DNA of 64,000 nt, from the NCBI GenBank assembly GCA_942490945.1, contig CALNYZ010000044.1, positions 806,001 to 870,000 on the forward strand. The letters are read 5' to 3'. The translations under genes were made by a program, and so were the position numbers. The notes beneath the pieces are model-generated. The model was not told the DNA's origin, did not search any database, and saw only the letters and a list, made by a program, of their open reading frames with translations. The DNA is from CALNYZ01 sp942490945 (lineage in GTDB: Bacteria; Pseudomonadota; Gammaproteobacteria; UBA6429; Thiohalophilaceae). This document shows positions 44,069-53,243 of the stretch, piece after piece. Within the stretch, counting starts at the first letter, position 1; each line of letters begins with the position of its first letter.

Positions 44069-45195
44069 AGGGCGGTTTCCTGGAGTTCGATGGCTTCAAA
44101 CAGGGCCCGGAAGTTGCCTTCTCCAAATCCCGGATGCCCCTTGCGTTGGATGATCTCGTAAAAAAACGGGCCGGCATTGTCCTCGTGATACAGCATCGAG
44201 GCGTCCTGCAGGAAAATCTGGAGGAGGTAGTTGCCGTTTTCCCCATCCACCAGAATGCCCTCGCGGCGGAGGTCTTCCAGGTCCTCATCAATAGAATGCA
44301 CATTTTTTTCCGCCAGGCGCTGGGGCAGAAGGTCGTAATAGGTTCCGGGGGTGTGCAGAAACTCGACCCCGCGCTCGCGGAGCCGGCGAACGGTTCCCAC
44401 AAGGTCTTTCACGGACAACGCGATGTGCTGGATGCCCGCGCCATGATTGCATTCCACAAAACGTTGTATCTGGGATTCATTGAAATGGGGATACAGGGGT
44501 TCGTTGGTTGCCAGCTTGACTCCGGAGCCCGGATCGTACATGACCTGGGAAGACAGTCCCGTGCCTTTTTTCCCTGAGGAATAGTCCGGCGTGTGGAACG
44601 CTACGTTCCAGAATTTTTTGAAATCCATGACATGTTCGAAAAACTGCCATATCGGAAACAGGGTCCGGGCGTTGATGGTCAGGTGGTCGATCGCCATGAA
44701 GGATGCACCGAGCGGATCGGGACATTCCAGCTTTTCAAACATGGGAATATCTGCGGTGTCTCCCTCTATTTGCAGAAAAGTGAACTCGACAAACCCGATC
44801 GAAGTCGCGATGGTCACAAAACGATGGCTGGAGTGTGGAGACTCCACCTTGACTTCCGGGTGGATGAAGGTGGCGTGGTGTTCCTTGAGGTACGACACCG
44901 TCTTGTCCAGATCGTTCACCTGAAAGACGACGTTTCGAATGCCCGGGCACAACAGCTTCAGGTACTGAGCGGTGTAACTGTGGGTGGAAAGCGGTGCCGT
45001 CACCAGAATCCGGATGCCGTGTGAAGAAAAAACCACCGCCTTGCTCTTGAATTGTTCTTCCCAGGACGAAGTGGAACGATGCGTTTCCACAAACCCCATT
45101 TTTTCCAGATAGAAGGCCCTGCTCCTGTCAAAGAAGTCGACCACGAATTCCACGGAATGAATTTTTCTGATACCCAATTGCGAGGGCGCGTCCAT
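44065..45195 (-). CDS. hpd: 4-hydroxyphenylpyruvate dioxygenase
   Basis: The enzyme turns 4-hydroxyphenylpyruvate into homogentisate. The start is the ATG at 45195, just after AGGAGGTGG; the open frame extends two codons more. The 376-residue protein has two vicinal-oxygen-chelate halves. The iron ligands are visible: His in MAIDHLTIN, His in GIQHIALSV and Glu in PFFYEIIQRKG, with the C-terminal GFGEGNFRALFEAIE. The order hpd-fahA-hmgA covers the homogentisate pathway except for maleylacetoacetate isomerase, which is not in the window. Confidence 0.95.
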   Translation of the reverse strand: MDAPSQLGIRKIHSVEFVVDFFDRSRAFYLEKMGFVETHRSTSSWEEQFKSKAVVFSSHGIRILVTAPLSTHSYTAQYLKLLCPGIRNVVFQVNDLDKTVSYLKEHHATFIHPEVKVESPHSSHRFVTIATSIGFVEFTFLQIEGDTADIPMFEKLECPDPLGASFMAIDHLTINARTLFPIWQFFEHVMDFKKFWNVAFHTPDYSSGKKGTGLSSQVMYDPGSGVKLATNEPLYPHFNESQIQRFVECNHGAGIQHIALSVKDLVGTVRRLRERGVEFLHTPGTYYDLLPQRLAEKNVHSIDEDLEDLRREGILVDGENGNYLLQIFLQDASMLYHEDNAGPFFYEIIQRKGHPGFGEGNFRALFEAIELQETAL

Positions 45196-45340
45196 GACCA
45201 CCTCCTGGCGAGCCTGCCAGAATCAAAAAAAGCCGGGGGAGCTCGCAGTCAGGGTTGATTAAGAAATCACAGCAACCCAAAAAAGAAGGAGGATAAGCCC
45301 CACAAAATCAAAAATATGCGAGCCATTATCCCCTTACATT

Positions 45341-45368
45341 AATATAGTCCTTTTTCCCCGGAGCGCAA
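45341..45368 (-). promoter_or_regulatory. candidate sigma70 promoter for hpd-fahA-hmgA
   Basis: On the minus strand TTGCGC (45363-45368) and TATATT (45341-45346) are separated by 16 bases, about 145 bases upstream of the hpd start. No operator is evident around it. Confidence 0.4.
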
Positions 45369-45722
45369 CAGGTGTCCCCGCCCCCGATGTTCGATCAGGC
45401 GATTCCCATATCTTTTCAGGTTGGTTCGGCCTGGAAACGATGGGGACGTCATGTGACTTTGGCTGTCTTCCCTCCCTCGCTACGATTCTCGTTTCCTCCA
45501 AGTTTCCATGTAAATGTTTCGCCAGCCTTGCGTTTCAAAGCCTGCCTCTCCACGGGTTCCTATATTGGATAAGTTAAATAATAGTTAAAAAATTTGGCTC
45601 AACGGTTTATTGGGTTGACATTTTGTATCGCAGGCCTTTGTCTAATTATTAAGGGAACTCTATTCAAAAACAGGTAACTGATTTTTGCCTGTCGACAATC
45701 CAAAACAGGTAGGGCCTTGATC
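45369..45722. other. intergenic region upstream of the kinase cluster
   Basis: No gene is seen in this stretch. A TTGACA at 45615-45620 is the best -35 candidate for the plus-strand kinase cluster, but no well-spaced -10 follows: TCTAAT at 45641 is 20 bases away. AGGTAGGG at about 45709 is a ribosome binding site for the ATG at 45723. Confidence 0.35.
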
Positions 45723-48700
45723 ATGGTGCTCAATTCAATTCCAAAACGGGTTGGCGTGGGTTATGCCCTTATGGTCTTCACGTTGTTGGCGACCGTTTTG
45801 ATTTCCATCTATGAAGTGACCTCCATTCAGGAAACGAACAAGGACAACATTGAGGTACGGTTTCCCTCTGTTGTTGCCTCCAGCGAATTGCTCACGGGTG
45901 TCAGCAAATCGCTTTCGGCGTTGAGGGGATACCTGATTCTTGGGGACGAGGTTCAAAAGGAATTGCGCAAAAAGTCCTGGGAAACGACGATCAGTTCCAG
46001 TATGGGAACCCTTCAAAGCATTTCAAATGACTGGAAGGACCGTCGTATGGTTTCCAGTTTGGATGAAATCAAGTCCAGACTGGCGTTATTGAAGCAATAC
46101 CAGGATGAAATAGAATCGGTTGCCCACACTCCGGAAAATGAACCGGCGCAGATGATTCTACTGTCGGAAGCGGCGCCTAAAGCGGATATTCTGGTGGCCC
46201 GGATTTCCAGAATGATTGATATTGAGGAGTCCCTGCAGGCCACGCGGGAAAGGAAAAACCTGTTGACCACCCTGGCAAATTTTCGCGGAGCGTTGGGGAT
46301 GAGCCTGGCCAGTTTGCGGGCGTATTTGCAAAATGGGGATGTGAAATTCAAGGAGGAATTCAATCGCTATTGGGCGATCAACGAGACCGCTTTTCAATCC
46401 ATGAAAAAGCAGGTGCGTCTCTTCAACCCTGAGCAACTGGAGGCCTTTACCCAGATCGAGCGGGTGCGTGGAGAGTTCAATGGCCTGCCTGAAAAGATGA
46501 TCCAGATCCGCAGTGGGGATAAATGGAATCTGGCCAATTACTGGCTGGAGGCCAAGGCCGCCCCATTGGCTCTGGAGTTGAATCAGTTGGCCGCTGGGTT
46601 GGCGAAAGACAACAAGCAGGCAACCCGGCTTAGCTTCGAGGCTGTGATCAGTCAGGTCGAAAACCTCATCAGCATGGAATGGGGGTTGCTGGCGATTGGC
46701 ATTGTCATTGCCCTGTTCATTTCAATCGTGATCACCCGTTCCATTCAACAGGCAGTGACCAAAACCATTACAGCGGCCGAGGCCATTTCTGCGGGAGATT
46801 TTGATTTTAAAATTGACCTGAAGGGAATGCGGGAAATGGAATTGCTCGCAGACGCCATGCGCAAAATGCAGGTCAACCTGAAATCCCTGACCCAGGGCCT
46901 GAAAGAAGAGACCCAGAAAATTTCGGAGAGCAACTGGGTTAAATCCAATCTTTCTGAAATAACCGGCAAGTTGCAGGGGTTGAGTTCTCTGGAATCATTT
47001 GCCACGACGCTCATCCATGAGTTGACACCGAAGGTGGGAGGGCAACTGGGCCTCTTTTACAAGGCATCCAGTAACGGAAATAACACGTTGTCCCTTCTGG
47101 GATCCTACGCGCATACAAAACGGAAAAACCTTTCCGATGTCTACCGGGTGGGAGAGGGCCTGGTGGGTCAGTGCGCGCTGGAACAGAAGCCCATCCAGAT
47201 AAGTAATGTGCCGGACGATTATGTGCGGGTCACGTCGGGTTTGGGGGAAGCCATCCCCAGGCATATTTTTGTCGCGCCCATGGTGTTTGAAAATCAGGTC
47301 AAGGGCGTCATCGAAATTGGCACCTTCAGCGAAATTTCTCCCCAGTACCGCAATTTGCTGGACGAAGTTTCAAACTCCCTTGGCGTGGTGATCGAAAGTA
47401 TTGAAGGAAGGATTAAAACCGAAGTCCTGCTGAAAGAAGCCCAGGAATTGAATCATCAAATCCAGATTCAATCGGAGGAATTGAAGGCAACCAACGAGGA
47501 GTTGGAAGAAAAAGCTGAAATATTGAAACAAAATGAGGAGGAGCTTAAAAACCAGAGCGAGGAACTCCAGGCTCAGAATGAGGAACTGGAAGAAAAGACG
47601 TCTTTTCTGGAAGAAAAAAACCAGGAGGTTCTGGAAAAAGGCAAACAGGTGGAACTCTTCAATAAACTGCTGGAAGACAAGGCTCGGGACCTGGAAACAG
47701 CGAGCAAATACAAATCCGAATTCCTGGCCAATATGTCGCATGAGTTGAGGACCCCGTTGAACAGCCTGCTCATTCTGTCCAAGGATCTTCTGGAAAACGA
47801 CAATGAAAACCTGAGCGAAGACCAGGTGGACTCCCTGAAAGTGATCAATCAAGGGGGCCGGGACCTGCTGGAACTGATCAATGATATTTTGGACCTGTCT
47901 AAGATTGAAGCTGGGAAAATGAAGGTCAATCTTTTTGAAGAAAACCTGGACAATCTGGTTCGGGACATAAAGCAGCAGTTTGACCCTGTCGCCCGTGACA
48001 GGAAGGTGGAATTCAACGTCGAAATCAGCAACGGCAATGTCGAGGTTCTCAACACCGACTGCCAGCGGGTCAAGCAAATCCTCAAAAACCTCCTCTCGAA
48101 TGCTTTTAAATTTACAGAAGAAGGTTCGGTCACGCTCCGGGTTTCAGATCCAAGGCATATTCCCACCATTAATAATCCCAATTTGAGGGACGCATCGTGC
48201 ATCGCATTTTCCGTGGTGGATACCGGGGTCGGTATTTCCAATGAAGGTCAGAAGGGGATTTTTGAGGCCTTCAAGCAGGAGGATGGCTCCACCAGCCGGA
48301 AATTTGGCGGAACGGGCCTGGGACTCTCAATATCCAAGCAGATGGCCCTGTTGATCGGAGGCGACCTGTTTTTTGAGAGTGAGAAGGGGAAAGGTAGTCA
48401 TTTCACGCTCTGTTTCCCGAGTACCTACAAGGGGGATAAGGGGGAACCGGGTGAACATCCGGTGTCCCGACCCGCCGAAGCGGAACAACCACAACAAGGC
48501 ACGGACCTGGCAATACCACCCGGGACCGAAAGCCAGGTCGACAGCAACTTTCTCGAAGAGTTTATACCGGACGATAGAAATGACCTGAAACCCGGCGACA
48601 AGTCAATCCTCATCATTGAGGATGACAAGATATTTGCCGGTGTGCTGGCGAAGATCACCAGAAAGCGCAATTTCAAATGCATTTCCGCGGGGACCGGGAA

Positions 48701-49775
48701 AGGTGGGCTCAACCTGGCCCTCACCTACAAGCCGGACGCTATCCTGCTCGACCTGGGACTTCCCGACATCGACGGCGCCAATGTTCTGGACCAGTTGAAG
48801 TACAATCCCTCCACCCGCCATATCCCCATTCACGTCATTTCCGGCAGAGACGACAAGGTCGACCTTCTGGAAAAAGGAGCCATGGGATTTTTGTTAAAAC
48901 CCGCCAGTGAAGATGACCTGAAAAATACACTGTCCCAAATTGAAGCGCTGATCAACTCCAAGGTGAAACGGGTCCTGATCATAGAAGATGACGAGGGCAG
49001 TCAACGGGCTATCAGGCGACTGATCACATCGGATGAAGTCGAATCGACCTGCGTTTCCACCGGGCGGGAGGCGATTCAGGAATTGACCACGACCAAATTT
49101 GATTGCGTCATTCTGGACCTCCGCCTGCCGGACACTAACGGTTTTGAATTGTTGAAGCATTTGGAGGGTATTGAGGAAATTTCACTTCCGCCTATTGTCA
49201 TCTACACAGGAAAAGAATTGAGCCGGGAGGAAAGTCAGGAACTCCAGAAATATTCGCGAAGTATCGTCGTGAAAGGCGCCAATTCTCCGGAGCGGTTGCT
49301 GGATGAGGTGACCCTGTTCCTGCACAGTGTCGAAACAAAAATGACGGGAGAGCAAAAAGAGATTCGCGTCCGGCAGACCAGCGACCACAACCCACTGAAG
49401 GAAAAACATGTGCTGATTGTGGATGACGACATGCGCAACACCTTTGCCCTTTCCAAGATTCTGAAGAAAAATGGATTGACCGTCTCCATGGCCGATAACG
49501 GGCAACTGGCTCTTGAAAAGCTGGATGAGAACCCGAACATCGATCTGGTGTTGATGGACATAATGATGCCTGTTATGGACGGTTACGAGGCCATGGAAAA
49601 AATCAGGGAGCAGGAACGGTTTCAGGATTTGCCCATCATCGCCCTGACGGCAAAGGCCATGCCGGAGGACCGGTCCCGGTGCCTGGAAAAAGGTGCGAAT
49701 GATTACGTTCCCAAGCCGGTTGAAGTGGACATGTTGCTCACATTGATGCGGGTCCTCCTGTTGGTGGAAAAATGA
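45723..49775 (+). CDS. large hybrid histidine kinase: HAMP-GAF-HisKA-HATPase-REC-REC-REC
   Basis: The start is the ATG at 45723; TTG 45717 is in frame but less well spaced from the AGGTAGGG. The 1,350-residue product has TM1 at about 8-28 and a four-helix-bundle periplasmic domain to about 315. TM2, HAMP (about 338-392) and GAF (about 415-560) come next. A long coiled coil of repeated E-E-L-K/E-x-x-N-E-E-L-E-E-K units (560-660) leads to HisKA with His in NMSHELRTPLN. The ATPase (DTGVGISNEGQ, GGTGLGLSISKQ) precedes three receivers from about 960, 1081 and 1228 (ILLDLGLPDIDG, VILDLRLPDTNG, VLMDIMMPVMDG). It heads the signalling cluster and overlaps cheR by 4 bases. Confidence 0.95.
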   Translation: MVLNSIPKRVGVGYALMVFTLLATVLISIYEVTSIQETNKDNIEVRFPSVVASSELLTGVSKSLSALRGYLILGDEVQKELRKKSWETTISSSMGTLQSISNDWKDRRMVSSLDEIKSRLALLKQYQDEIESVAHTPENEPAQMILLSEAAPKADILVARISRMIDIEESLQATRERKNLLTTLANFRGALGMSLASLRAYLQNGDVKFKEEFNRYWAINETAFQSMKKQVRLFNPEQLEAFTQIERVRGEFNGLPEKMIQIRSGDKWNLANYWLEAKAAPLALELNQLAAGLAKDNKQATRLSFEAVISQVENLISMEWGLLAIGIVIALFISIVITRSIQQAVTKTITAAEAISAGDFDFKIDLKGMREMELLADAMRKMQVNLKSLTQGLKEETQKISESNWVKSNLSEITGKLQGLSSLESFATTLIHELTPKVGGQLGLFYKASSNGNNTLSLLGSYAHTKRKNLSDVYRVGEGLVGQCALEQKPIQISNVPDDYVRVTSGLGEAIPRHIFVAPMVFENQVKGVIEIGTFSEISPQYRNLLDEVSNSLGVVIESIEGRIKTEVLLKEAQELNHQIQIQSEELKATNEELEEKAEILKQNEEELKNQSEELQAQNEELEEKTSFLEEKNQEVLEKGKQVELFNKLLEDKARDLETASKYKSEFLANMSHELRTPLNSLLILSKDLLENDNENLSEDQVDSLKVINQGGRDLLELINDILDLSKIEAGKMKVNLFEENLDNLVRDIKQQFDPVARDRKVEFNVEISNGNVEVLNTDCQRVKQILKNLLSNAFKFTEEGSVTLRVSDPRHIPTINNPNLRDASCIAFSVVDTGVGISNEGQKGIFEAFKQEDGSTSRKFGGTGLGLSISKQMALLIGGDLFFESEKGKGSHFTLCFPSTYKGDKGEPGEHPVSRPAEAEQPQQGTDLAIPPGTESQVDSNFLEEFIPDDRNDLKPGDKSILIIEDDKIFAGVLAKITRKRNFKCISAGTGKGGLNLALTYKPDAILLDLGLPDIDGANVLDQLKYNPSTRHIPIHVISGRDDKVDLLEKGAMGFLLKPASEDDLKNTLSQIEALINSKVKRVLIIEDDEGSQRAIRRLITSDEVESTCVSTGREAIQELTTTKFDCVILDLRLPDTNGFELLKHLEGIEEISLPPIVIYTGKELSREESQELQKYSRSIVVKGANSPERLLDEVTLFLHSVETKMTGEQKEIRVRQTSDHNPLKEKHVLIVDDDMRNTFALSKILKKNGLTVSMADNGQLALEKLDENPNIDLVLMDIMMPVMDGYEAMEKIREQERFQDLPIIALTAKAMPEDRSRCLEKGANDYVPKPVEVDMLLTLMRVLLLVEK

Positions 49776-50620
49776 ATCCTGTCGACATCGCTGAAATTGA
49801 AATGGACCTTCTGCTGGAGGGAATATTCAGACGATACGGGATTGATTTTCGCAATTACAGCCGGGCGTCGATCAAGCGCAGGGTGGGGTTGATACTCGAC
49901 AAAACAGGATTCGAGAAATTCTCGGACCTGATTCCGCTACTGTTGAACGACAAGGAGGCTTTCGATCAATTCATGCTGACCATGTCGGTCGGGGTCACGG
50001 AAATGTTTCGCGATCCGGATTTCTTTCTGGCCTTCCGCCAGAAGCTGATCCCGATAATGAAGACCTATCCCTTTGTCAAAATCTGGCATGCCGGTTGTTC
50101 CACGGGAGAGGAGGTCTATTCCCTGGCGATCATGCTCCATGAAGAAGAGTTTCTGGAGCGAAGCATTATTTACGCAACGGACATCAACCCCTTGTCTCTG
50201 GACATCGCGCAAAAGGGAATTTACTCGATGGACGCATTCAAGCAATTCGAAGACAACTATCGGGCGACCCACCCGAAGTCAAACCTGCGGTCCTATTGCC
50301 AGGAAAAATACGGTTTTTTCAAATTAAACGACCAATTGAAAAAGAATATTGTGTTTTCCACCCACAACCTGGTGTCGGATGGTGTTTTTGGGGAAATGAA
50401 CATCATCGTCTGTCGAAATGTCCTTATTTATTTTGACAAAATTCTCCAGGACCGGGTGTTTAAATTATTCATGGACAGCCTGAGCCCCCTGGGGTTTTTG
50501 TGCCTGGGGACAAAGGAGACTGTCAAGTTTTCCCAGGTGGCAGACCAGTTTGAAATGATCTGCAAAGGGGAAAAAATTTTCCGGAAAAATTCAGGGTCCA
50601 ATGGCCACTCAGTTTTATAA
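49772..50620 (+). CDS. CheR-type SAM-dependent methyltransferase
   Basis: The 282-residue protein has the CheR N-terminal helical domain (YGIDFRNYSRASIKRRVG) and a SAM-binding Rossmann domain: WHAGCSTGEEVYSLAIMLHE, IYATDINPLSLD, FSTHNLVSDGVFGEMNIIVCRNVLIYF. In chemotaxis CheR methylates receptor glutamates. No receptor or CheW is encoded here, so it may modify a coiled-coil signalling partner such as the kinase upstream. It overlaps that kinase by 4 bases and the CheB-type gene by 20 bases, forming a translationally coupled trio. Confidence 0.93.
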   Translation: MNPVDIAEIEMDLLLEGIFRRYGIDFRNYSRASIKRRVGLILDKTGFEKFSDLIPLLLNDKEAFDQFMLTMSVGVTEMFRDPDFFLAFRQKLIPIMKTYPFVKIWHAGCSTGEEVYSLAIMLHEEEFLERSIIYATDINPLSLDIAQKGIYSMDAFKQFEDNYRATHPKSNLRSYCQEKYGFFKLNDQLKKNIVFSTHNLVSDGVFGEMNIIVCRNVLIYFDKILQDRVFKLFMDSLSPLGFLCLGTKETVKFSQVADQFEMICKGEKIFRKNSGSNGHSVL

Positions 50621-51209
50621 TTTGATTGCGATCGGAGGTTCCGCCGGCAGTTTCAAGGTGGTCACCAGATTGCTGAAGCAACTGCCCGCTGACTATTCCA
50701 TCCCCATTGTCGTGGTCCTGCATGTCTGGAAAAATTCGAGAGGGGTTGTCGCGGATACGTTGAACCAGGTCTCCCACCTGACGGTCCAGGAAGCGGAAGA
50801 GAAAACCGCGCCTGCCTCCGGTCATGTGTACATGGCGCCGGGTGGTTTTCATCTTCTTTTAGAGAGGAACCGGACTTTCAGCTTGAACATAGACCCTCCG
50901 GTCAATTACTCCAGGCCGTCCATTGATGTCCTGTTTCAAACAGCGTCGGAAGCCTACGGCAATTCTCTGGCCGGAGTCCTCCTGACCGGCGCCAACTCCG
51001 ATGGGGCCCTGGGGTTGAAGGCCATCGGCGACGCAGGCGGGATGGTCATCGTTCAGGACCCCAAAACCGCCGAAGCACCGTTTATGCCTGCATCGGCGAT
51101 GGAAATAACAGGGGTGGATCACGTAATCAACCCGGAGTCCCTGGCCCCTTTACTGCAGGAAATTTCAAAACTCGCGGAGTCCCATCATGGAAAACTCTCT
51201 AAACATTGA
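50601..51209 (+). CDS. CheB-type methylesterase domain protein (no receiver)
   Basis: The 202-residue protein consists of only the CheB C-terminal catalytic domain. The triad is visible: Ser in AIGGSAGSFKVV, His in VLHVWKNSRG and Asp in LLTGANSDGALGL. The usual N-terminal receiver is absent; a separate receiver gene starts within its last 23 bases and could supply the phosphorylation control. It is the expected partner of the upstream CheR. Such CheR-CheB pairs beside giant hybrid kinases are known in non-motile signalling clusters. Confidence 0.9.
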   Translation: MATQFYNLIAIGGSAGSFKVVTRLLKQLPADYSIPIVVVLHVWKNSRGVVADTLNQVSHLTVQEAEEKTAPASGHVYMAPGGFHLLLERNRTFSLNIDPPVNYSRPSIDVLFQTASEAYGNSLAGVLLTGANSDGALGLKAIGDAGGMVIVQDPKTAEAPFMPASAMEITGVDHVINPESLAPLLQEISKLAESHHGKLSKH

Positions 51210-51651
51210 CCGGCCTAACATTCTCATTGTAGACGACCGGCAGGAAAATATATTTGCCCTGGAAAAAATTCTACGGCGTGTTGACGCCAATGTCATTCCA
51301 GCGAATTCCGGTAACGAGGCGCTTTCGCTGATCCTCCGCCACCGGGTCGCCCTGATTCTCCTGGATGTCCAGATGGAGGGCATGGACGGATTTGAAACGG
51401 CCACCTTCGTCAGGGAATACGAAAATACAAAAACAACGCCCATTATTTTTGTGACGGCCATCAGCAAGGACCAGAAGTATGTTTTTTCAGGGGTACTAGA
51501 CAGGGCGGTTGATTACCAGTTCAAACCGCTGGATCCCGATATCCTGATCAGCAAAATCAATGTGTTTCTCAAACTGCACCGGCAACAGATGATCCAGGAA
51601 GATTTGATTAAAAAACTGCAGACGGCCAAAAACAAAACTGACGGAAAGTGA
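51187..51651 (+). CDS. response regulator receiver, probably the N-terminal part of a frameshifted REC-PAS-kinase
   Basis: The 154-residue ORF contains one receiver (ILIVDDRQENIFALEKIL, ALILLDVQMEGMDG, IFVTAISKD, VDYQFKPLDPDILISKINVFL) and then a helix (HRQQMIQEDLIKKLQ) that stops abruptly. In the +1 frame the sequence continues without a start codon directly into a PAS domain belonging to the next ORF. REC-coiled coil-PAS-HK-REC is a common single-protein layout, so either this gene was split or a base was miscalled near the A-rich 51624-51640. As it stands, it could be a free receiver for the CheB domain. Confidence 0.85.
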   Translation: MENSLNIDRPNILIVDDRQENIFALEKILRRVDANVIPANSGNEALSLILRHRVALILLDVQMEGMDGFETATFVREYENTKTTPIIFVTAISKDQKYVFSGVLDRAVDYQFKPLDPDILISKINVFLKLHRQQMIQEDLIKKLQTAKNKTDGK

Positions 51652-51748
51652 AATCCGGATCCATTCTATTCTCAACAACATTCAGGATGGGGTCATCACC
51701 ACCAACAGCAGTGGCGTTATCCAATCGTTCTACCTGGCGGCGGAAAGA

Positions 51749-53233
51749 ATGTTCCAGTACAGCTTTGCCGAAGTGGTGGATAAATCCATCGAGAAACTCC
51801 TGGATAAGGAGTCTTACGATGAATACCGGGAAGTGATTCAGGCGGAAAGCAGTAATTCCATAAAGAGAAACCTGGTATCCGATAAAAAAGTATTTTGCTG
51901 GCGCAAGGATGGAAAGTTTTTCTCCGGAGAAATGGGAATCAGCAAGATCACCATTGACGGGGAACCTCTGTTCACTTCCTGCATCCGGGACATCACACAA
52001 AGGGAGATGTATGAAACGAATCTCATCAAGGCCAAGGAAGAAGCCCTGAGGGCCAATCAGGCCAAATCGGAATTCCTTGCCAGCATGAGCCATGAACTGA
52101 GGACGCCCCTGAACGCCATCATCGGGTTTTCCCAACTCATCATGAAATGCACCACCGATCCCCTGAGCGAATCCCAGTCCGAAAGCGTGGAACAGATCCG
52201 TGGCGCCGGTGAACATCTTTTGAGTTTGATCAACGATATTCTGGACCTGGCAAAAATCGATTCCGGAAAAACCGCATTGTCGCTGGAGCCGTTGTATGTG
52301 AAAAACCTGGTCGCAGAGGTGGGAAGCCTTATCGAGAGCACCGGGAGTAAACTGGGTATTCAGGTGTCCATCCACAATAATTGCCATGAGGACACTTATA
52401 TCTGGGGTGACGGGGTTCGGGTCAAGCAGGTTCTGTTGAACCTTTTGTCAAACGGGATTAAATACAACAAGCCCAATGGAGAGGTGTTTCTGAAAACCGA
52501 TCAGGATCCATCCTCCGAAGACAGAATCCTGTTTTCTGTTTCCGATACCGGTCGCGGCATCAGTCCGGAGCATCTCAAGAATATCTTCGAACCGTTCAAC
52601 CGTGGAGACGCGGAAGGCACCGAAATCGAGGGAACGGGAATCGGCCTTTCCATCACCAAAAAACTGATCGAGGCGATGAATGGCTCGCTCAATGTCACCA
52701 GCTCTGTCGGCAAGGGCAGTTGTTTTGAGGTCTCACTGCCCGTTTGCGTCGACCAGGAGGATGTTTTTGAAGAGCAGGAGACTTCAGAAAAACCGATCCA
52801 AAAGGAAGAAGAATGCCTGGATTCCATTGAAGAAGCGTACACCCTGCTCTATGTCGAAGACAACGTGACGAATTTGCGTCTGTTCCAGAAGTTTTTGAGT
52901 ACCTTTCCCCAACTCAATTTGAAATCGGCGGGTACGGCGGAAATCGGCATTGAAATGGCTGAAAGCAACCCGCCGGACATAATACTGATGGACATCAATC
53001 TTCCCGGAATGGATGGATACGAGGCGGTCAGGGTCATCAAACAGAATGAGACCCTATGTAATATTCCGGTCATAGGGCTGAGCGCCAATGCCATGCAGGG
53101 GCATCGTGACAAGGCATTAAAGGGTGGGTTCGACGCCTACATCACCAAGCCCATTGATTTCGAAGTCCTGTCAAAACTTTTGCTGGAAACGCTGACAAAA
53201 AACCAATCGATTGATGAGGATAATGACAATTAA
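51749..53233 (+). CDS. PAS-HisKA-HATPase-REC hybrid histidine kinase
   Basis: The first usable ATG at 51749 falls inside the PAS domain. Upstream in the same frame, from about 51640, the PAS beginning (EIRIHSILNNIQDGVITTNS) is readable but has no start, which indicates a frameshift with the receiver ORF. From 51749, 494 residues cover the rest of the PAS and PAC (GEPLFTSCIRDITQRE), and HisKA with His in SMSHELRTPLNAIIGF. The ATPase follows (DTGRGISPEHL, GTGIGLSITKKL), then a C-terminal receiver (LLYVEDNVTN, ILMDINLPGMDG). It is soluble, in the same operon as CheR and CheB. Confidence 0.9.
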   Translation: MFQYSFAEVVDKSIEKLLDKESYDEYREVIQAESSNSIKRNLVSDKKVFCWRKDGKFFSGEMGISKITIDGEPLFTSCIRDITQREMYETNLIKAKEEALRANQAKSEFLASMSHELRTPLNAIIGFSQLIMKCTTDPLSESQSESVEQIRGAGEHLLSLINDILDLAKIDSGKTALSLEPLYVKNLVAEVGSLIESTGSKLGIQVSIHNNCHEDTYIWGDGVRVKQVLLNLLSNGIKYNKPNGEVFLKTDQDPSSEDRILFSVSDTGRGISPEHLKNIFEPFNRGDAEGTEIEGTGIGLSITKKLIEAMNGSLNVTSSVGKGSCFEVSLPVCVDQEDVFEEQETSEKPIQKEEECLDSIEEAYTLLYVEDNVTNLRLFQKFLSTFPQLNLKSAGTAEIGIEMAESNPPDIILMDINLPGMDGYEAVRVIKQNETLCNIPVIGLSANAMQGHRDKALKGGFDAYITKPIDFEVLSKLLLETLTKNQSIDEDNDN

Positions 53234-53243
53234 ATCATTGTAG

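Noticed and set aside
47370..48077. 235-codon minus-strand frame, Phe/Leu-rich
   Set aside because: It mirrors the Glu/Lys-rich coiled coil of the kinase on the other strand; the composition is a reverse-complement artefact.
51608..52387. 259-codon minus-strand frame
   Set aside because: It is antisense to the PAS-HisKA region with no family features. It does not explain the apparent frameshift.
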